Shown here one piece after another: positions 8,486 through 17,416 of a DNA stretch of 64,000 bases (position 1 is its first letter; every line of letters starts with the position of its first letter). Location of the stretch: positions 62,001 to 126,000 of the forward strand of contig LBMP01000003.1 of assembly GCA_001184205.1 (NCBI GenBank), in the 5' to 3' direction. The notes below the pieces were generated by a model, which was given only the letters and a program-made list of their open reading frames with translations, was not told the origin of the DNA and did not search any database. A program made the position numbers and the translations under genes. This DNA is from Desulfocarbo indianensis (lineage in GTDB: Bacteria > Desulfobacterota > Desulfarculia > Desulfarculales > Desulfarculaceae).

Positions 8486-9994
8486 CTACAGCTTCAGGAC
8501 CGCCCTGATGTGGTTGAGCACGGCTTGCAGCCTTCCTTCCTTGGTCTGGATGTTCTTGGCCTTGAACATGCTGGCCAGGGACTCGTTCTCGTTGCGCCGG
8601 GCCTCCACCAGCGTGGTCAGGTTCTCCAGGAATTGCTCATGCTCGGCCGCCAGCTTCTTGAACACCTGGCGGTCCATGCGGATGACCTGGGAGTCTTCCA
8701 GGAACCGTATGGTGGCGGCGCGCGGCTGGCCCAGGAGCAGGGACATCTCGCCCATGATGCTGCCCGGCTGCAGCACGGCCAGCTCCTTTTCCTCCTGGCC
8801 GGACATTTTTTTCAGCACCTGGGCGCTCCCGCTCACCAGCATGTACATGGTGTCGCCTTCCTGGTTTTCCTGGAACAGGGCTTCCCTGGTCCCGTAGGTC
8901 TCCAGGCGCATGCGCCGCGCCAGCTTTTCCAGGGATTCGTCCGGCACGCTGGCCAACAGCTCGGAGCTTTTCAGCAAAGGCATCAATTGGGCGATCGTCT
9001 CTTGGATGACGGTGTTTTCGGGCACGGCCTTGGTGGGGCGGTGCAGGGTGCGGATGGGGAAAGGAATCTCCAGGCTCCGCCGCTTGAATTGATACCAGAT
9101 ATGGGTGTTGACCTGCTCCTTGGCCTGCTCCAACACGCTCATGTCGTTGATCCACATGTTGAGCCGGTACACGATGGCCGAATCGCCGAACTCGTCCAGG
9201 AACACCGACGGCGCCGGCGAATCCAAAACATGAGGACAAAGCCTGGCCGCGGCGGTCATGGCCTGCTTGACCGAGTTGGGGGGATGGCGGTAGTGCACGC
9301 CCACTTTCATGGTGATGCGGTGCAGGTTGCTGGGCAGGGCGTGGTTGACGATGGCGGTTTTCATGATTTGGGAGTTGGGCAATATCAAGGTGTCGCCATT
9401 GCGGGTTTCCAGCATGGTCCGCCGCCAGGTTATGTCCACCACCTTGCCTTCCGCCCCATCTATGGTGATCCAGTTGCCTATGACGATGGGCCGCTCCACG
9501 CCGATCACGACCCCCGCCAGGATGGAGCCCAATAGATCCTGGGAAGCCAGGCCCACCACAAAGGAAACCACCGCCGAGGTGGCCACCAGCGAGGTTACGT
9601 CCAGATTCAGATAAGCTCGCAAAATGATGGTGGCCACCAGGAAATAGGCCACCAGGAGCAAAAAACGCCGCAAAATGGGCGGCACGTGACGGCCCCTCAG
9701 CCGCACCATGAAATAGCCCACGCTTAAGCCCTCCACCGCCTGGATGGCCAGCGCGATGGCGCCAAAGGCCAGAATGGCCCTGGCATAGGGCGAAAGCGCG
9801 TGGGTCCAGCCTTCGGGCATGCGCCAGAAGGATAATTCCAGGCCCAGGCCCAAGATCAAAAGATGCAGGGGCAGCCTCAAGCTGGCCAGGGAGGGCAAGC
9901 GCCGGATGATCACTTCCAGCAAAACCGCCAGAATCAGATAGGCGGCCAGCGGCGGCAGCAGCCAAAGATAGGTTTGCGGGTCTGACAAAGCCAT
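8486..9994 (-). CDS. MscS-family mechanosensitive channel with C-terminal cyclic-nucleotide-binding domain
   Basis: The protein has 502 residues. About five hydrophobic segments occupy residues 8-165. The last is the MscS pore helix and the following SQDLLGSILAG. The beta domain (VIGNWITIDGAEGKVVDI, then TLILPNSQIMKTAIVNH) is typical of MscS. Residues 350-465 form a cNMP-binding fold (YGTREALFQENQEGDTMYML, PGSIMGEMSLLLGQPRAATI), with the GEMSLL and PRAATI phosphate-binding-cassette features. Such fusions are presumed to be osmotic channels tuned by cAMP or another nucleotide. The ATG at 9994 is preferred over the TTG at 10003. The gene stands alone, ending after the start of the leftward operon. 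Confidence 0.9.
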   Translation of the reverse strand: MALSDPQTYLWLLPPLAAYLILAVLLEVIIRRLPSLASLRLPLHLLILGLGLELSFWRMPEGWTHALSPYARAILAFGAIALAIQAVEGLSVGYFMVRLRGRHVPPILRRFLLLVAYFLVATIILRAYLNLDVTSLVATSAVVSFVVGLASQDLLGSILAGVVIGVERPIVIGNWITIDGAEGKVVDITWRRTMLETRNGDTLILPNSQIMKTAIVNHALPSNLHRITMKVGVHYRHPPNSVKQAMTAAARLCPHVLDSPAPSVFLDEFGDSAIVYRLNMWINDMSVLEQAKEQVNTHIWYQFKRRSLEIPFPIRTLHRPTKAVPENTVIQETIAQLMPLLKSSELLASVPDESLEKLARRMRLETYGTREALFQENQEGDTMYMLVSGSAQVLKKMSGQEEKELAVLQPGSIMGEMSLLLGQPRAATIRFLEDSQVIRMDRQVFKKLAAEHEQFLENLTTLVEARRNENESLASMFKAKNIQTKEGRLQAVLNHIRAVLKL

Positions 9995-10227
9995 GCTATG
10001 CAACGCCCTTTTTAGGATTGGCGGGTCAGGCTGGGGCGTAATTATACCAAAAGCGGATGGCGCGCGTTCAGGGGGGGTGCCGGGTTGGCTTGTGGCGGGA
10101 TTGCGGGGCGTTGCCGCCCGCTTGAGGATTGAAGGGAAAAGGGGTCACGCGGCCTGGGCCTGGAGCCGGAAGCTATTGGTGTCCAGCAACGGAGCCGCCT
10201 ACCCCCGATTACCCCAGCCGCAACGCC

Positions 10228-10257
10228 AAGGGGCTAGGCCTGTCGACCTAACCCCTT
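10228..10257 (-). terminator. Hairpin downstream of tRNA-Cys
   Basis: Read leftward, AAGGGGTTAGG pairs with CCTAGCCCCTT through ten Watson-Crick pairs and one G-U pair with an eight-base loop. It begins nine bases after the encoded CCA of tRNA-Cys. There is no T-tract in that direction, so it may be a processing or attenuation structure rather than a classical terminator. Confidence 0.45.
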
Positions 10258-10265
10258 TCAATTTT

Positions 10266-10341
10266 TGGAGGCGGCGACCGGATTTGAACCGGTGAATAAC
10301 GGATTTGCAGTCCGCTGCCTTAGCCACTTGGCTACGCCGCC
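10266..10341 (-). tRNA. tRNA-Cys(GCA)
   Basis: Read leftward, the acceptor stem GGCGGCG pairs with CGCCGCC, followed by discriminator T (U73, typical of tRNA-Cys) and an encoded CCA. The anticodon loop is CTGCAAA, giving GCA. The T-arm has GGTTCAAATCC. All cloverleaf arms can be drawn. Confidence 0.95.
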
Positions 10342-11167
10342 ATCGTATTTTTATCAATGGTCACAAGTAGTTATGCTTAGCTTGCAGCATCACCAATATT
10401 AACGGCGGCGCGCACGGGTGTCAAGGGCTTTTCTGGCAGGCGCCAGGTGCGGCTGCCGAATGACTCCCATTGCCCCAGTGATTGCCCAAAGTGACTGGTT
10501 ATTGAGATATTGCCAATAAATTGTCATTGTGAAAACCATGACTGATAGCGTATGCTATCTAACAATTTTAATGAAAAATAATCATCCCAATGCCCTAGAG
10601 TGTTGCGGTAAACCAGAATAATATTTATACTGAAAACCAATCCTCATTGGCTGATCAACTATCAGAACGCCAGCCAACCAAGGATTTTGATGAAATAACC
10701 TTCAAGACTGGGTGGTTAGCCTTTTATAGCCCGCTCCTCCCGGCTAACCTTCAATATTGCTTGCCCACCGACAAAAAATAATGAACTTGTTCTCTCCTCT
10801 CCATGGGAGGTCTGAGGCTTAAGCTCGCGGTCGTAAAAGATCCCGGCAATCTAAAAAAGGCAATAAAAGCGTGTGCGTGGGGGGGCAACCACCAATTAAT
10901 CACGTTGTTGCACCCTTATGCGCTATCGCAGCATTGGGCGGGAAAATTAAATAATTTCTTAATAACTTATTTTGAACAACAAGTTATCGCCACTTGATTC
11001 TTATTGGCGCGCAGGGGCGCCGATAAAAACCAGGGCGCATGACTCGGATTCGCGGAGTTCTGAGCCACTGAACGCAACCCAATTGCGGGGCCAGTCGGCA
11101 TGGAATCCTCCCTTCATGGCAACACGCATACTTTTGCATAAAACAAATTGAAAAGGAGATTCTTGCA
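10342..11167. other. AT-rich intergenic region upstream of chemoreceptor pair
   Basis: About 825 bases, visibly AT-richer than the flanks. Open frames of 64-71 codons occur but have no ribosome sites or protein-like composition. A perfect GCCGATAA (11019-11026) matches the flagellar sigma-28 -10 box, but the -35 position (CTTATTGG at 11000-11007) is poor. A strong ribosome site precedes the chemoreceptor ATG. An inverted repeat (10714-10749) is listed separately. I see no RNA gene. Confidence 0.5.
10714..10749. repeat. Inverted repeat GGTTAGCC/GGCTAACC
   Basis: GGTTAGCC (10714-10721) and GGCTAACC (10742-10749) are perfect inverted copies with a 20-base loop in the AT-rich island. It may be a protein-binding site or a remnant stem-loop; no adjacent gene explains it. 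Confidence 0.4.
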
Positions 11168-13093
11168 ATGGCTGCCAAAAACATGAAGTTGAGCGCCAAA
11201 CTCTATCTTGGCTTTGGGGTTGTTTTGGCGCTTCTGGTTGTGATCAGCATCGCCGCTTGGAACGCGTTGCAAAACTCCAGCCACGGCTTTACGGGATATC
11301 GCCAGATGGCAAGGGACAACAACATGTTGGGGCTTTTGGAAAGCGACATGTTGATGTTGCGGATGAACGTGAAGGACTTCCTCATCACCGGCAGTGAAAA
11401 GGACCAACGGGAATACGCTGAATACGCCGAAAAGCTGCACGGCTATCTCGATGAAGCCAAAAAGGAAATTCAAAACCCGGAACGGCAGAAAAAAATCCAA
11501 ATCGTTGACAAGGAAATCGATACCTACGACGCCGCTTTTAAACGCGTCATCGCCATCCGGAAAAGCCGCGATCACAAGGAAAAAGAAGTCCTGAACGTCA
11601 AGGGGCCGGAAATGGAGAAGGCCCTGACCCAAATCCTGCAATCGGCCTCCCAAGACAACCACATGAACGCCGCCTACCTGGCGGGAGTGGCCATGCGCAA
11701 CCTGTTGCTCGGCAGGCTTTACGTGGTCAAGTTCCTAAATGACAACTCACAGGCCTCGGCGGACCGGGTCGCCAAAGAGATGGGCGCCTTCAAGGAAAGC
11801 CTGGCCAGGCTGGACAAGGAACTGCAAGACCCCGAGCGGCGCAAGTTCTTGGAATCCACCAAGCAAAACGAGGAAGTCTATCAAACGACTTTCGCCGGGA
11901 TCGTGGGCGATATAAACGAACGCAACAAGATCGTTAGCGATACCCTGGATAAGATCGGTCCATCCGTGGCGCATAACGTCAAAGAGGTGAAGCTTTCCAT
12001 CAAGGCCGAGCAAGACAAGCTGGGCCCTGAGTTGCAAGCCAGCAACACCCGGGCCGTCCAAATCATCGTCATTGTGGGTTTGATCGCCGTCTTGCTCGGC
12101 GTTCTGTTGGCTTATATCATCACGCGCAGCATCACCAAACCCATAAACAAGGCCATCGAGGGGCTTTCGGCCAGTTCCGATCAGGTGGCGGCCGCTTCCA
12201 GCCAGGTGGCCAATTCAGGCCAATCCCTGGCGCAAGGCGCGGCCGAGCAGGCGGCCTCTCTGGAAGAGACCTCCGCCTCCATGGAAGAGATGTCTTCCAT
12301 GACCTTGCGCAACGCCGAGAACGCCAGCCAAGCCGATGGCATGATGAAAGAGGCCGCCGCCATCGTTGAAGACGCCAATCAGGCCATGAGCGAGCTGAGC
12401 CAGGCCATGGTCAAGATCAACCAGGCCAGCGATGAAACCGCCAAGATCATCAAGACCATCGATGAGATCGCCTTCCAGACCAACCTGCTGGCCTTGAACG
12501 CCGCCGTGGAGGCCGCCAGGGCCGGCGAGGCGGGCGCCGGTTTCGCGGTGGTGGCCGACGAGGTGCGCAACCTGGCCATGCGCGCGGCCGAGGCCGCCCA
12601 AAACACGGGCAACCTCATTGAAACCAACATCGCCGACATCAGGAACGGGGCCGGCTTGGTGGCCAAGACCGACGAAGCCTTTAAAAAGGTGCGGGAGAGC
12701 GCCGGCAAGGTGGCGGAACTGGTGGCGGAGATCGCTCATGCCTCCAAGGAGCAGAGCCAGGGCATCCAGCAAGTCAACCAAGCCATGTCGGAGATGGACA
12801 AGGTCACCCAGCAGAACGCGGCCAGCGCCGAGGAGTCGGCGGCGGCCTCCGAGGAACTTACGGCCCAGGCCGCCACGGTGGCAGATTTTGTGGGCGATCT
12901 GGCCTCAGTGGTGGGCGGGCGGAATGCCGCCGGGAAATCGGCCAATAAAGGGCCGGCCAGGCGTCTGCTGGGCTACTCGGGCGGCAAAAAACAAACCACC
13001 AAAACCATGAGCCCGGGCGGACCGCGCCACGCGGGTCAAAAGCCGCAAGACCTGATTCCGCTGGATGACGAGGAGGAGTTCCAGGATTTCTAG
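11168..13093 (+). CDS. Methyl-accepting chemotaxis protein, HBM-type sensor (copy 1)
   Basis: The protein has 641 residues. TM1 ([19 protein letters not shown]) is followed by a long helical periplasmic module of about 265 residues, resembling the helical bimodular (HBM) ligand domain known to bind organic acids. TM2 lies near residues 298-318, followed by a short HAMP segment. The signalling domain has the conserved hairpin tip [19 protein letters not shown] near residue 436, and flanking methylation helices rich in Glu/Gln/Ala. The protein ends EEEFQDF, an aromatic-x-x-Phe tail like the CheR/CheB docking pentapeptide. AGGAGA precedes the ATG. It is a paralogue of the next gene, with the same layout and its own terminator. 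No che genes are in the window. Confidence 0.92.
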   Translation: MAAKNMKLSAKLYLGFGVVLALLVVISIAAWNALQNSSHGFTGYRQMARDNNMLGLLESDMLMLRMNVKDFLITGSEKDQREYAEYAEKLHGYLDEAKKEIQNPERQKKIQIVDKEIDTYDAAFKRVIAIRKSRDHKEKEVLNVKGPEMEKALTQILQSASQDNHMNAAYLAGVAMRNLLLGRLYVVKFLNDNSQASADRVAKEMGAFKESLARLDKELQDPERRKFLESTKQNEEVYQTTFAGIVGDINERNKIVSDTLDKIGPSVAHNVKEVKLSIKAEQDKLGPELQASNTRAVQIIVIVGLIAVLLGVLLAYIITRSITKPINKAIEGLSASSDQVAAASSQVANSGQSLAQGAAEQAASLEETSASMEEMSSMTLRNAENASQADGMMKEAAAIVEDANQAMSELSQAMVKINQASDETAKIIKTIDEIAFQTNLLALNAAVEAARAGEAGAGFAVVADEVRNLAMRAAEAAQNTGNLIETNIADIRNGAGLVAKTDEAFKKVRESAGKVAELVAEIAHASKEQSQGIQQVNQAMSEMDKVTQQNAASAEESAAASEELTAQAATVADFVGDLASVVGGRNAAGKSANKGPARRLLGYSGGKKQTTKTMSPGGPRHAGQKPQDLIPLDDEEEFQDF

Positions 13094-13163
13094 GGACCGG
13101 CGGGAAAAGACGCCTGCTTAAAAGCGCCGGGGAATTAACGAGCCCTTGCCCAACCCAAAAACA

Positions 13164-13191
13164 CGCCGGCCTTCCTCTGGGAGGGCCGGCG
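13164..13191. terminator. Terminator hairpin after chemoreceptor copy 1
   Basis: CGCCGGCCTTCC pairs with GGAGGGCCGGCG (one G-U) around a TCTG loop, 70 bases past the stop. Nearly the same hairpin follows copy 2 (15625-15652), so it was carried along in the duplication. Confidence 0.75.
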
Positions 13192-13580
13192 CTTATATTC
13201 CATGGCAGCCGTTTCGCTGGTTCTTAAAAACGAAACCCAGTTGATCCTTTTGGATACGCTATTGCTTTAAAATGTATATGGGAACTATAATAATATTCCA
13301 CTTTCTACGACACAAGGAGTGGGAAGTTTAAAGGTTGGGGATTCACGTCGAATTATCTTAAATTTGTGATCGGTTAACCTGTTTCTGCCCCGCCTTGGCA
13401 GGTTAACGGCCACTCCTTTCTGGCTCCACATAAATTTGACCATTTTTAACATGTCTCCTTTTGGGGGGATGAAGTCTGGGATAACGTCGCCACTTTTGGC
13501 GAGTTTCGGCCAACGGCTCACTGAAAACGGTCAATGAATCGCCTTCCAATTATGAGCGCGCGTGAAAGGAGAATAATGTG
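13192..13580. other. Spacer between the two chemoreceptor genes
   Basis: Holds an inverted repeat GTTAACCTG (13373-13381) / CAGGTTAAC (13399-13407). TAAAGGTT near 13329 resembles a sigma-28 -35 box but has only a weak -10 partner. A leftward 78-codon frame (13285-13521) is discussed under rejected items. AAAGGAGAA ends the region as the ribosome site of copy 2. Confidence 0.5.
13373..13407. repeat. Inverted repeat GTTAACCTG/CAGGTTAAC
   Basis: Two perfect nine-base arms flank a GC-rich 17-base loop, about 170 bases before chemoreceptor copy 2. It could be an operator or transcript hairpin. It is absent from the region upstream of copy 1. Confidence 0.4.
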
Positions 13581-15512
13581 ATGCTGGCCAGGAATATGAA
13601 ATTGAGCGCCAAAATATACCTTGGCTTTGGCGTTGTGTTGGTCCTTCTCGTGGTGATCGCTTTGGCCGCTTGGACTGCCCTGCAGACCGCCAGCCATGGT
13701 TTCGTGGACTACCGTAACATGGCTAGGGACAACAACTTGGCCGGGCTTTTGGAAAGCGACATGATGAAGGCGCAAATGAGCGTAAAAGATTTTCTCATTG
13801 CCGGCAGCGAAAAATCCTTGAGCGAATACGCTGAATACGCCCGGCAGATGCGCGAATTCCTCAAACAGGCCAAGCAAGAGATAAATCAGCCTGAAAGGCT
13901 GAAAATCATCAACCGCGTGGATGAGGAGTTCCGCACCTACGACCAGGCATTCGCCAAGGTGGTCGCCCTCAGGAAGGACCGCGATCTCAAGGAAAAAGAG
14001 ATACTGAACGTCAAGGGCTCTGAAATGGAAAAGACCCTGACGGAAATCCTGCAAACTGCGGCCAGCGATAACAACATGGGAACCGCCAACGTAGCCGGGC
14101 TGGCCATGCGCGAGCTGCTCCTGGCCCAGATCTATGTAGTCAAGTATATGAGCGCCAACGAGCCTTCGGCCCTGGAGCGGGTCAACAAGGAGCTCGATGC
14201 TTTCAAGGAAAGCCAAAACAGGCTGGCCATGGGGCTGCAAACCTCGGAGCTGCGCGCCCTTTTGGAATCCGTCAAACAAAACAGCGCGCTTTACGAAAAG
14301 ACCTTCGCGGAGGTCGTAGAGCTGATCACCCAACGCAACGCCATCATCGCCGATACCCTGGAGAGAATAGGCCCCATGGTGGCCCAGGACATCAAGGAGG
14401 TGAAACTATCCATCAAGGCCGAGCAGGACAAACTGGGGCCGGAGCTGCAAGCCAGCAACGCGAGGTCGCTGGGAATCATCGCCATAGTGGGCGCGATCGC
14501 CGTCGTGCTGGGCATTCTGTTGGCCTATTTGATGGCGCGCATCATCACCAAGCCCATTAACAGGGCCATCGATGGGCTTTCGGCCAGTTCCGACCAGGTG
14601 GCGGCCGCTTCCGACCAGGTCGCCAATTCGGGGCAGTCCATGGCCCAGGGCGCGGCCGAGCAGGCCGCCTCCTTGGAAGAGACCTCCGCCTCCACGGAAG
14701 AGATGTCTTCCATGACCCAGCGCAACGCGGAAAACGCGGGCCAGGCCGACGCCATGATGGCAGAGGCCGCCCGCATCATCGAAGACGCCAACCAGGCCAT
14801 GGGCGAGTTGAGCCAGGCCATGGCCAAGATAAACAAGATGAGCGGGGAAACCGCCAAGATCGTCAAGACCATCGATGAGATCGCCTTCCAGACCAACCTG
14901 CTGGCCTTGAACGCCGCCGTGGAGGCTGCCAGGGCCGGCGAGGCCGGCGCGGGTTTCGCGGTGGTGGCCGATGAGGTGCGCAACCTGGCCATGCGCGCGG
15001 CCGAGGCCGCCAAGAACACGGGCAGCCTCATAGAGACCAATATCACCGACATAAAAAGCGGGGCCGCCCTGGTCGCCAAAACCGACGAGGCTTTCAAAAA
15101 GGTGCGGGAGAGCGCCGGCAAGGTGGCGGAATTGGTGACGGAGATCGCCCATGCCTCCACCGAGCAAAACCAGGGCATCCACCAGATCAACCAGGCGCTC
15201 ACGGAGATGGACAAGGTCACCCAGCAGAACGCGGCCAACGCCGAGGAATCGGCGGCCGCCGCCGAGGAGCTCACGGCCCAGGCGGCCACGGTGGCTGAAT
15301 TCGTGCGCGATCTGGTGATAGTGGTGGGCGGGCGGAACTCAGCCAGGCAGGCGGCCGGCAGAGGCCCGGCCAAGCGTCTGCTGGCCTATTCGGGCGCTAA
15401 AAAGCCGACCCCCAAGGCCGCCAGCCAGGGAAAGCCCGCCAAAGCCAAGACGGAGCCAAAGCCGCAAAACCTGATTCCCCTGGACAAGGAAGAGGAATTT
15501 CAGGATTTCTAG
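13581..15512 (+). CDS. Methyl-accepting chemotaxis protein, HBM-type sensor (copy 2)
   Basis: The protein has 643 residues and aligns with copy 1 over its whole length: [20 protein letters not shown] at the start, the same helical sensor layout, the same [19 protein letters not shown] signalling tip and the same EEEFQDF C-terminus. The cytoplasmic half is almost unchanged, while the periplasmic module (residues 40-290) differs at many positions, suggesting divergent ligand preference after duplication. I use the ATG at 13581, which aligns with the copy 1 start and lies eight bases after AAAGGAGAA; the GTG at 13578 is an alternative. The C-terminal linker between the signalling domain and the docking tail is Lys/Pro-rich and slightly longer than in copy 1. 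Confidence 0.92.
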   Translation: MLARNMKLSAKIYLGFGVVLVLLVVIALAAWTALQTASHGFVDYRNMARDNNLAGLLESDMMKAQMSVKDFLIAGSEKSLSEYAEYARQMREFLKQAKQEINQPERLKIINRVDEEFRTYDQAFAKVVALRKDRDLKEKEILNVKGSEMEKTLTEILQTAASDNNMGTANVAGLAMRELLLAQIYVVKYMSANEPSALERVNKELDAFKESQNRLAMGLQTSELRALLESVKQNSALYEKTFAEVVELITQRNAIIADTLERIGPMVAQDIKEVKLSIKAEQDKLGPELQASNARSLGIIAIVGAIAVVLGILLAYLMARIITKPINRAIDGLSASSDQVAAASDQVANSGQSMAQGAAEQAASLEETSASTEEMSSMTQRNAENAGQADAMMAEAARIIEDANQAMGELSQAMAKINKMSGETAKIVKTIDEIAFQTNLLALNAAVEAARAGEAGAGFAVVADEVRNLAMRAAEAAKNTGSLIETNITDIKSGAALVAKTDEAFKKVRESAGKVAELVTEIAHASTEQNQGIHQINQALTEMDKVTQQNAANAEESAAAAEELTAQAATVAEFVRDLVIVVGGRNSARQAAGRGPAKRLLAYSGAKKPTPKAASQGKPAKAKTEPKPQNLIPLDKEEEFQDF

Positions 15513-15624
15513 GGCCCGTCGGGAAAAGACGCCCCTTGAAAGTAGCCCGGCAAAGGCCGTTGGCGTTGAAGAAGGTGAAGTTGGTTTAAAGGATTTTTAC
15601 GGGGTCCTCGCTTAATATAAAAAA

Positions 15625-15652
15625 CGCCGGCCCTCCTCTGGGAGGGCCGGCG
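15625..15652. terminator. Terminator hairpin after chemoreceptor copy 2
   Basis: CGCCGGCCCTCC pairs perfectly with GGAGGGCCGGCG around TCTG. It lies between the chemoreceptor stop and the leftward tRNA-Gly and may serve both strands. Leftward, the stem is followed by a TTTTTTATATTAAG run. Confidence 0.8.
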
Positions 15653-15685
15653 CGCATATTTTATGGAAGCCTTTTTTGTTTGAGG

Positions 15686-15760
<75 letters not shown>

Positions 15761-15819
15761 TCGACTGAGGCGGAATGATAGCAGATATCATCGCCTTGTC
15801 AAGGTGAAAAAGGCCCGGG

Positions 15820-16398
15820 TCACCGGCCAGCCATGTGCCCCAACTCACGCCGGAAACGAATAAAATATCCCAGGCCGGACCAGGCGGTTATGAAGATCGC
15901 CCCCCACAGGGCCGCCATGCCCCAAAAGTGGGGATCAAAGCCGCCCAGGGGATAGTGCATCACCAATAGCAGCAAGGCCAGCATCTGCACCGCGGTCTTC
16001 CATTTGCCCCACATGTCGCTGGGCACCTTGAAGCCCTTGATGGCGGCCAGGGCCCGCATGCCGGTGACGGCTATCTCGCGGCAGATCACCAGAATGGCCA
16101 TCCAGGCCGGCGCCCGCCCCTCCCCCACCAAGGCTATCAGCAGGGAGGCTATCAGCAGCTTGTCGGCCACCGGGTCCAGATATTGGCCCAGCACGCTTAC
16201 CTTTTTCATGCGCCGGGCCAGCCAGCCGTCGGCCAGATCGGTGAGTCCCGCCACGAAAAACACCGCTCCCGCGGCCCAGCACCAATAGGGGCCGTTATGG
16301 TGGATCATCACCACCAGGATCGGGATGGAGCCCACCCTGACCAGGCTTAGCAGGTTGGGCAGGCTGAAGAGATCCTCCTTGGAAGGCGGAGGGGTCAT
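15820..16398 (-). CDS. pgsA: CDP-diacylglycerol-glycerol-3-phosphate 3-phosphatidyltransferase
   Basis: The 192 residues and about five membrane segments match PgsA, which makes phosphatidylglycerol phosphate at the inner membrane. The CDP-alcohol phosphotransferase signature is complete: D-G-x2-A-R-x8-G-x3-D-x3-D, seen as DGWLARRMKKVSVLGQYLDP followed by VADK, near residues 56-78. The N-terminal NLLSLVR before TM1 is typical of PgsA. It lies leftward, 25 bases after fsa, so the two may be co-transcribed; tRNA-Gly follows. Confidence 0.92.
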   Translation of the reverse strand: MTPPPSKEDLFSLPNLLSLVRVGSIPILVVMIHHNGPYWCWAAGAVFFVAGLTDLADGWLARRMKKVSVLGQYLDPVADKLLIASLLIALVGEGRAPAWMAILVICREIAVTGMRALAAIKGFKVPSDMWGKWKTAVQMLALLLLVMHYPLGGFDPHFWGMAALWGAIFITAWSGLGYFIRFRRELGHMAGR

Positions 16399-16423
16399 GG
16401 CGGATCGGCTCCCGGATCGCTGT

Positions 16424-17068
16424 TTAAGCTTTGCGTTTTTCCCAATCGGCCAGGAACTTTTGCAGGCCGATGTCGGTCAAGGGATGCTTCAAAAGGGCGT
16501 CGATGACGTTAAGGGGTATGGTGGCCACGTCGGCGCCCATCAAAGCGGCCTGCACCACGTGCATGGGATTGCGCACCGAGGCCACCAGCACCTCGGTGTC
16601 AAAGGCGTAATTGTCGTAGATTTCCACCACCTGGTTGATCAGCTCCATGCCGTCCTGGGAGATGTCGTCCAGGCGGCCCACAAAGGGGCTAATATAGGCG
16701 GCGCCGGCCTTGGCGGCCAACAGCGCCTGCATGGGCGAGAAGCAGAGGGTGACGTTGACCTTGATGCCCTCGTCGGAAAGGGTCTTTATGGCCTTGAGGC
16801 CCTCTTTGATGATGGGCACCTTCACCACCACGTTGCCGGCCCATTTGGCATAGGTCTCGGCCTCCTTGACCATGCCGTCGTGTTCCAGGGCGGTCACTTC
16901 TACGCTCACCGGTCCCGGCACCTCGGCCAGGATTTCCTTGATGCAGGCCTCAAAGGGTTTGCCGGTTTTGGCCACCAGACTGGGATTGGTGGTGACCCCG
17001 TCCAGGATGCCCAAGGCCTTGGCCTCCCGGATTTCACTGATGTCGGCGGTATCGATAAAAATCTTCAT
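16424..17068 (-). CDS. fsa: Fructose-6-phosphate aldolase / transaldolase-like protein
   Basis: The 214-residue length is that of the short transaldolase (TalC/FSA) subfamily. [38 protein letters not shown] (with the Schiff-base Lys), [18 protein letters not shown] and [10 protein letters not shown] are all conserved. The enzyme acts in the cytoplasm on C3-C7 sugars; in organisms without a classical transaldolase it can serve the non-oxidative pentose phosphate path. The ATG at 17068 (MKIFID) is chosen because GGGAG lies five bases upstream and all relatives start there. Transaldolase and FSA activity cannot be separated by sequence alone. Confidence 0.9.
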   Translation of the reverse strand: MKIFIDTADISEIREAKALGILDGVTTNPSLVAKTGKPFEACIKEILAEVPGPVSVEVTALEHDGMVKEAETYAKWAGNVVVKVPIIKEGLKAIKTLSDEGIKVNVTLCFSPMQALLAAKAGAAYISPFVGRLDDISQDGMELINQVVEIYDNYAFDTEVLVASVRNPMHVVQAALMGADVATIPLNVIDALLKHPLTDIGLQKFLADWEKRKA

Positions 17069-17117
17069 CTCGGCTCCCATCTGGCTGGGTTTGTATTTTT
17101 ATGCGCCCTTGGCGGGC

Positions 17118-17405
17118 TTATTGCTGATTTTGCTCCGGACTTTCACCCTTTATAAAGGCGTCGCGGCAGGCCTCCGAGCAAAAGAACCTTTCCTCGCCCT
17201 TCACGATGGCCTTGATGGCCTCGTGCTTGGGAAGATAGGTGCCGCACTGGGGGTCCTGAACCATCACGTCTATCACCTGGTCCGGTCCCTGGGGCGCGGG
17301 CCGGCGGCCGGGATTGCCGCCGCCCAGGAGCCTGCGCACGCTGCGGTACAACAGCCAGACCGCCAGCGCGATCAGCCCGAATTTTACCAGGTTCCAAAGA
17401 CCCAC
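17118..17405 (-). CDS. PP0621-like small membrane protein with TRASH-type zinc motif
   Basis: The protein has 95 residues. One membrane helix (NLVKFGLIALAVWLLYRSVRR) is followed by a Pro-rich linker and a C-terminal TRASH/YHS-like module: DPQCGTYLPKHEAI, then RFFCSEACRDAF, with the spaced Cys residues expected to bind metal. The GTG at 17403-17405 is chosen because AGGGAGAGA lies just upstream and it starts 11 bases after the methyltransferase stop. The longer frame from 17582 lies inside that gene. Function is unknown; family members are found next to many different genes. Confidence 0.75.
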   Translation of the reverse strand: MGLWNLVKFGLIALAVWLLYRSVRRLLGGGNPGRRPAPQGPDQVIDVMVQDPQCGTYLPKHEAIKAIVKGEERFFCSEACRDAFIKGESPEQNQQ

Positions 17406-17416
17406 CCAATCTCTCC

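Noticed and set aside
7754-9535. Rightward 593-codon frame opposite the Rossmann protein and the MscS genes
   Set aside because: Composition rich in Gln, His, Ala and Gly is typical of antisense frames in GC-rich DNA; the leftward genes have clear domains.
10803-10997. 64-codon frame in the AT-rich island
   Set aside because: No ribosome site, no recognisable protein features, and it lies in a region of low coding character.
11108-11145. Possible sigma-54 promoter (TGGCAA and a later TTTTGCA) before the first chemoreceptor
   Set aside because: The distance between the GG and GC elements is about 18 bases; sigma-54 needs close to 12.
10266-11167. Genomic island inserted at tRNA-Cys
   Set aside because: No integrase gene and no repeated tRNA end are present in the window.
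13285-13521. Leftward 78-codon frame between the chemoreceptors, reading SRWPKLAKSGDVIPDF and similar
   Set aside because: It has a GTG start without a ribosome site, includes an inverted repeat in its middle and is not similar to a family I know. It could be a transposon remnant, but no terminal repeats are found.
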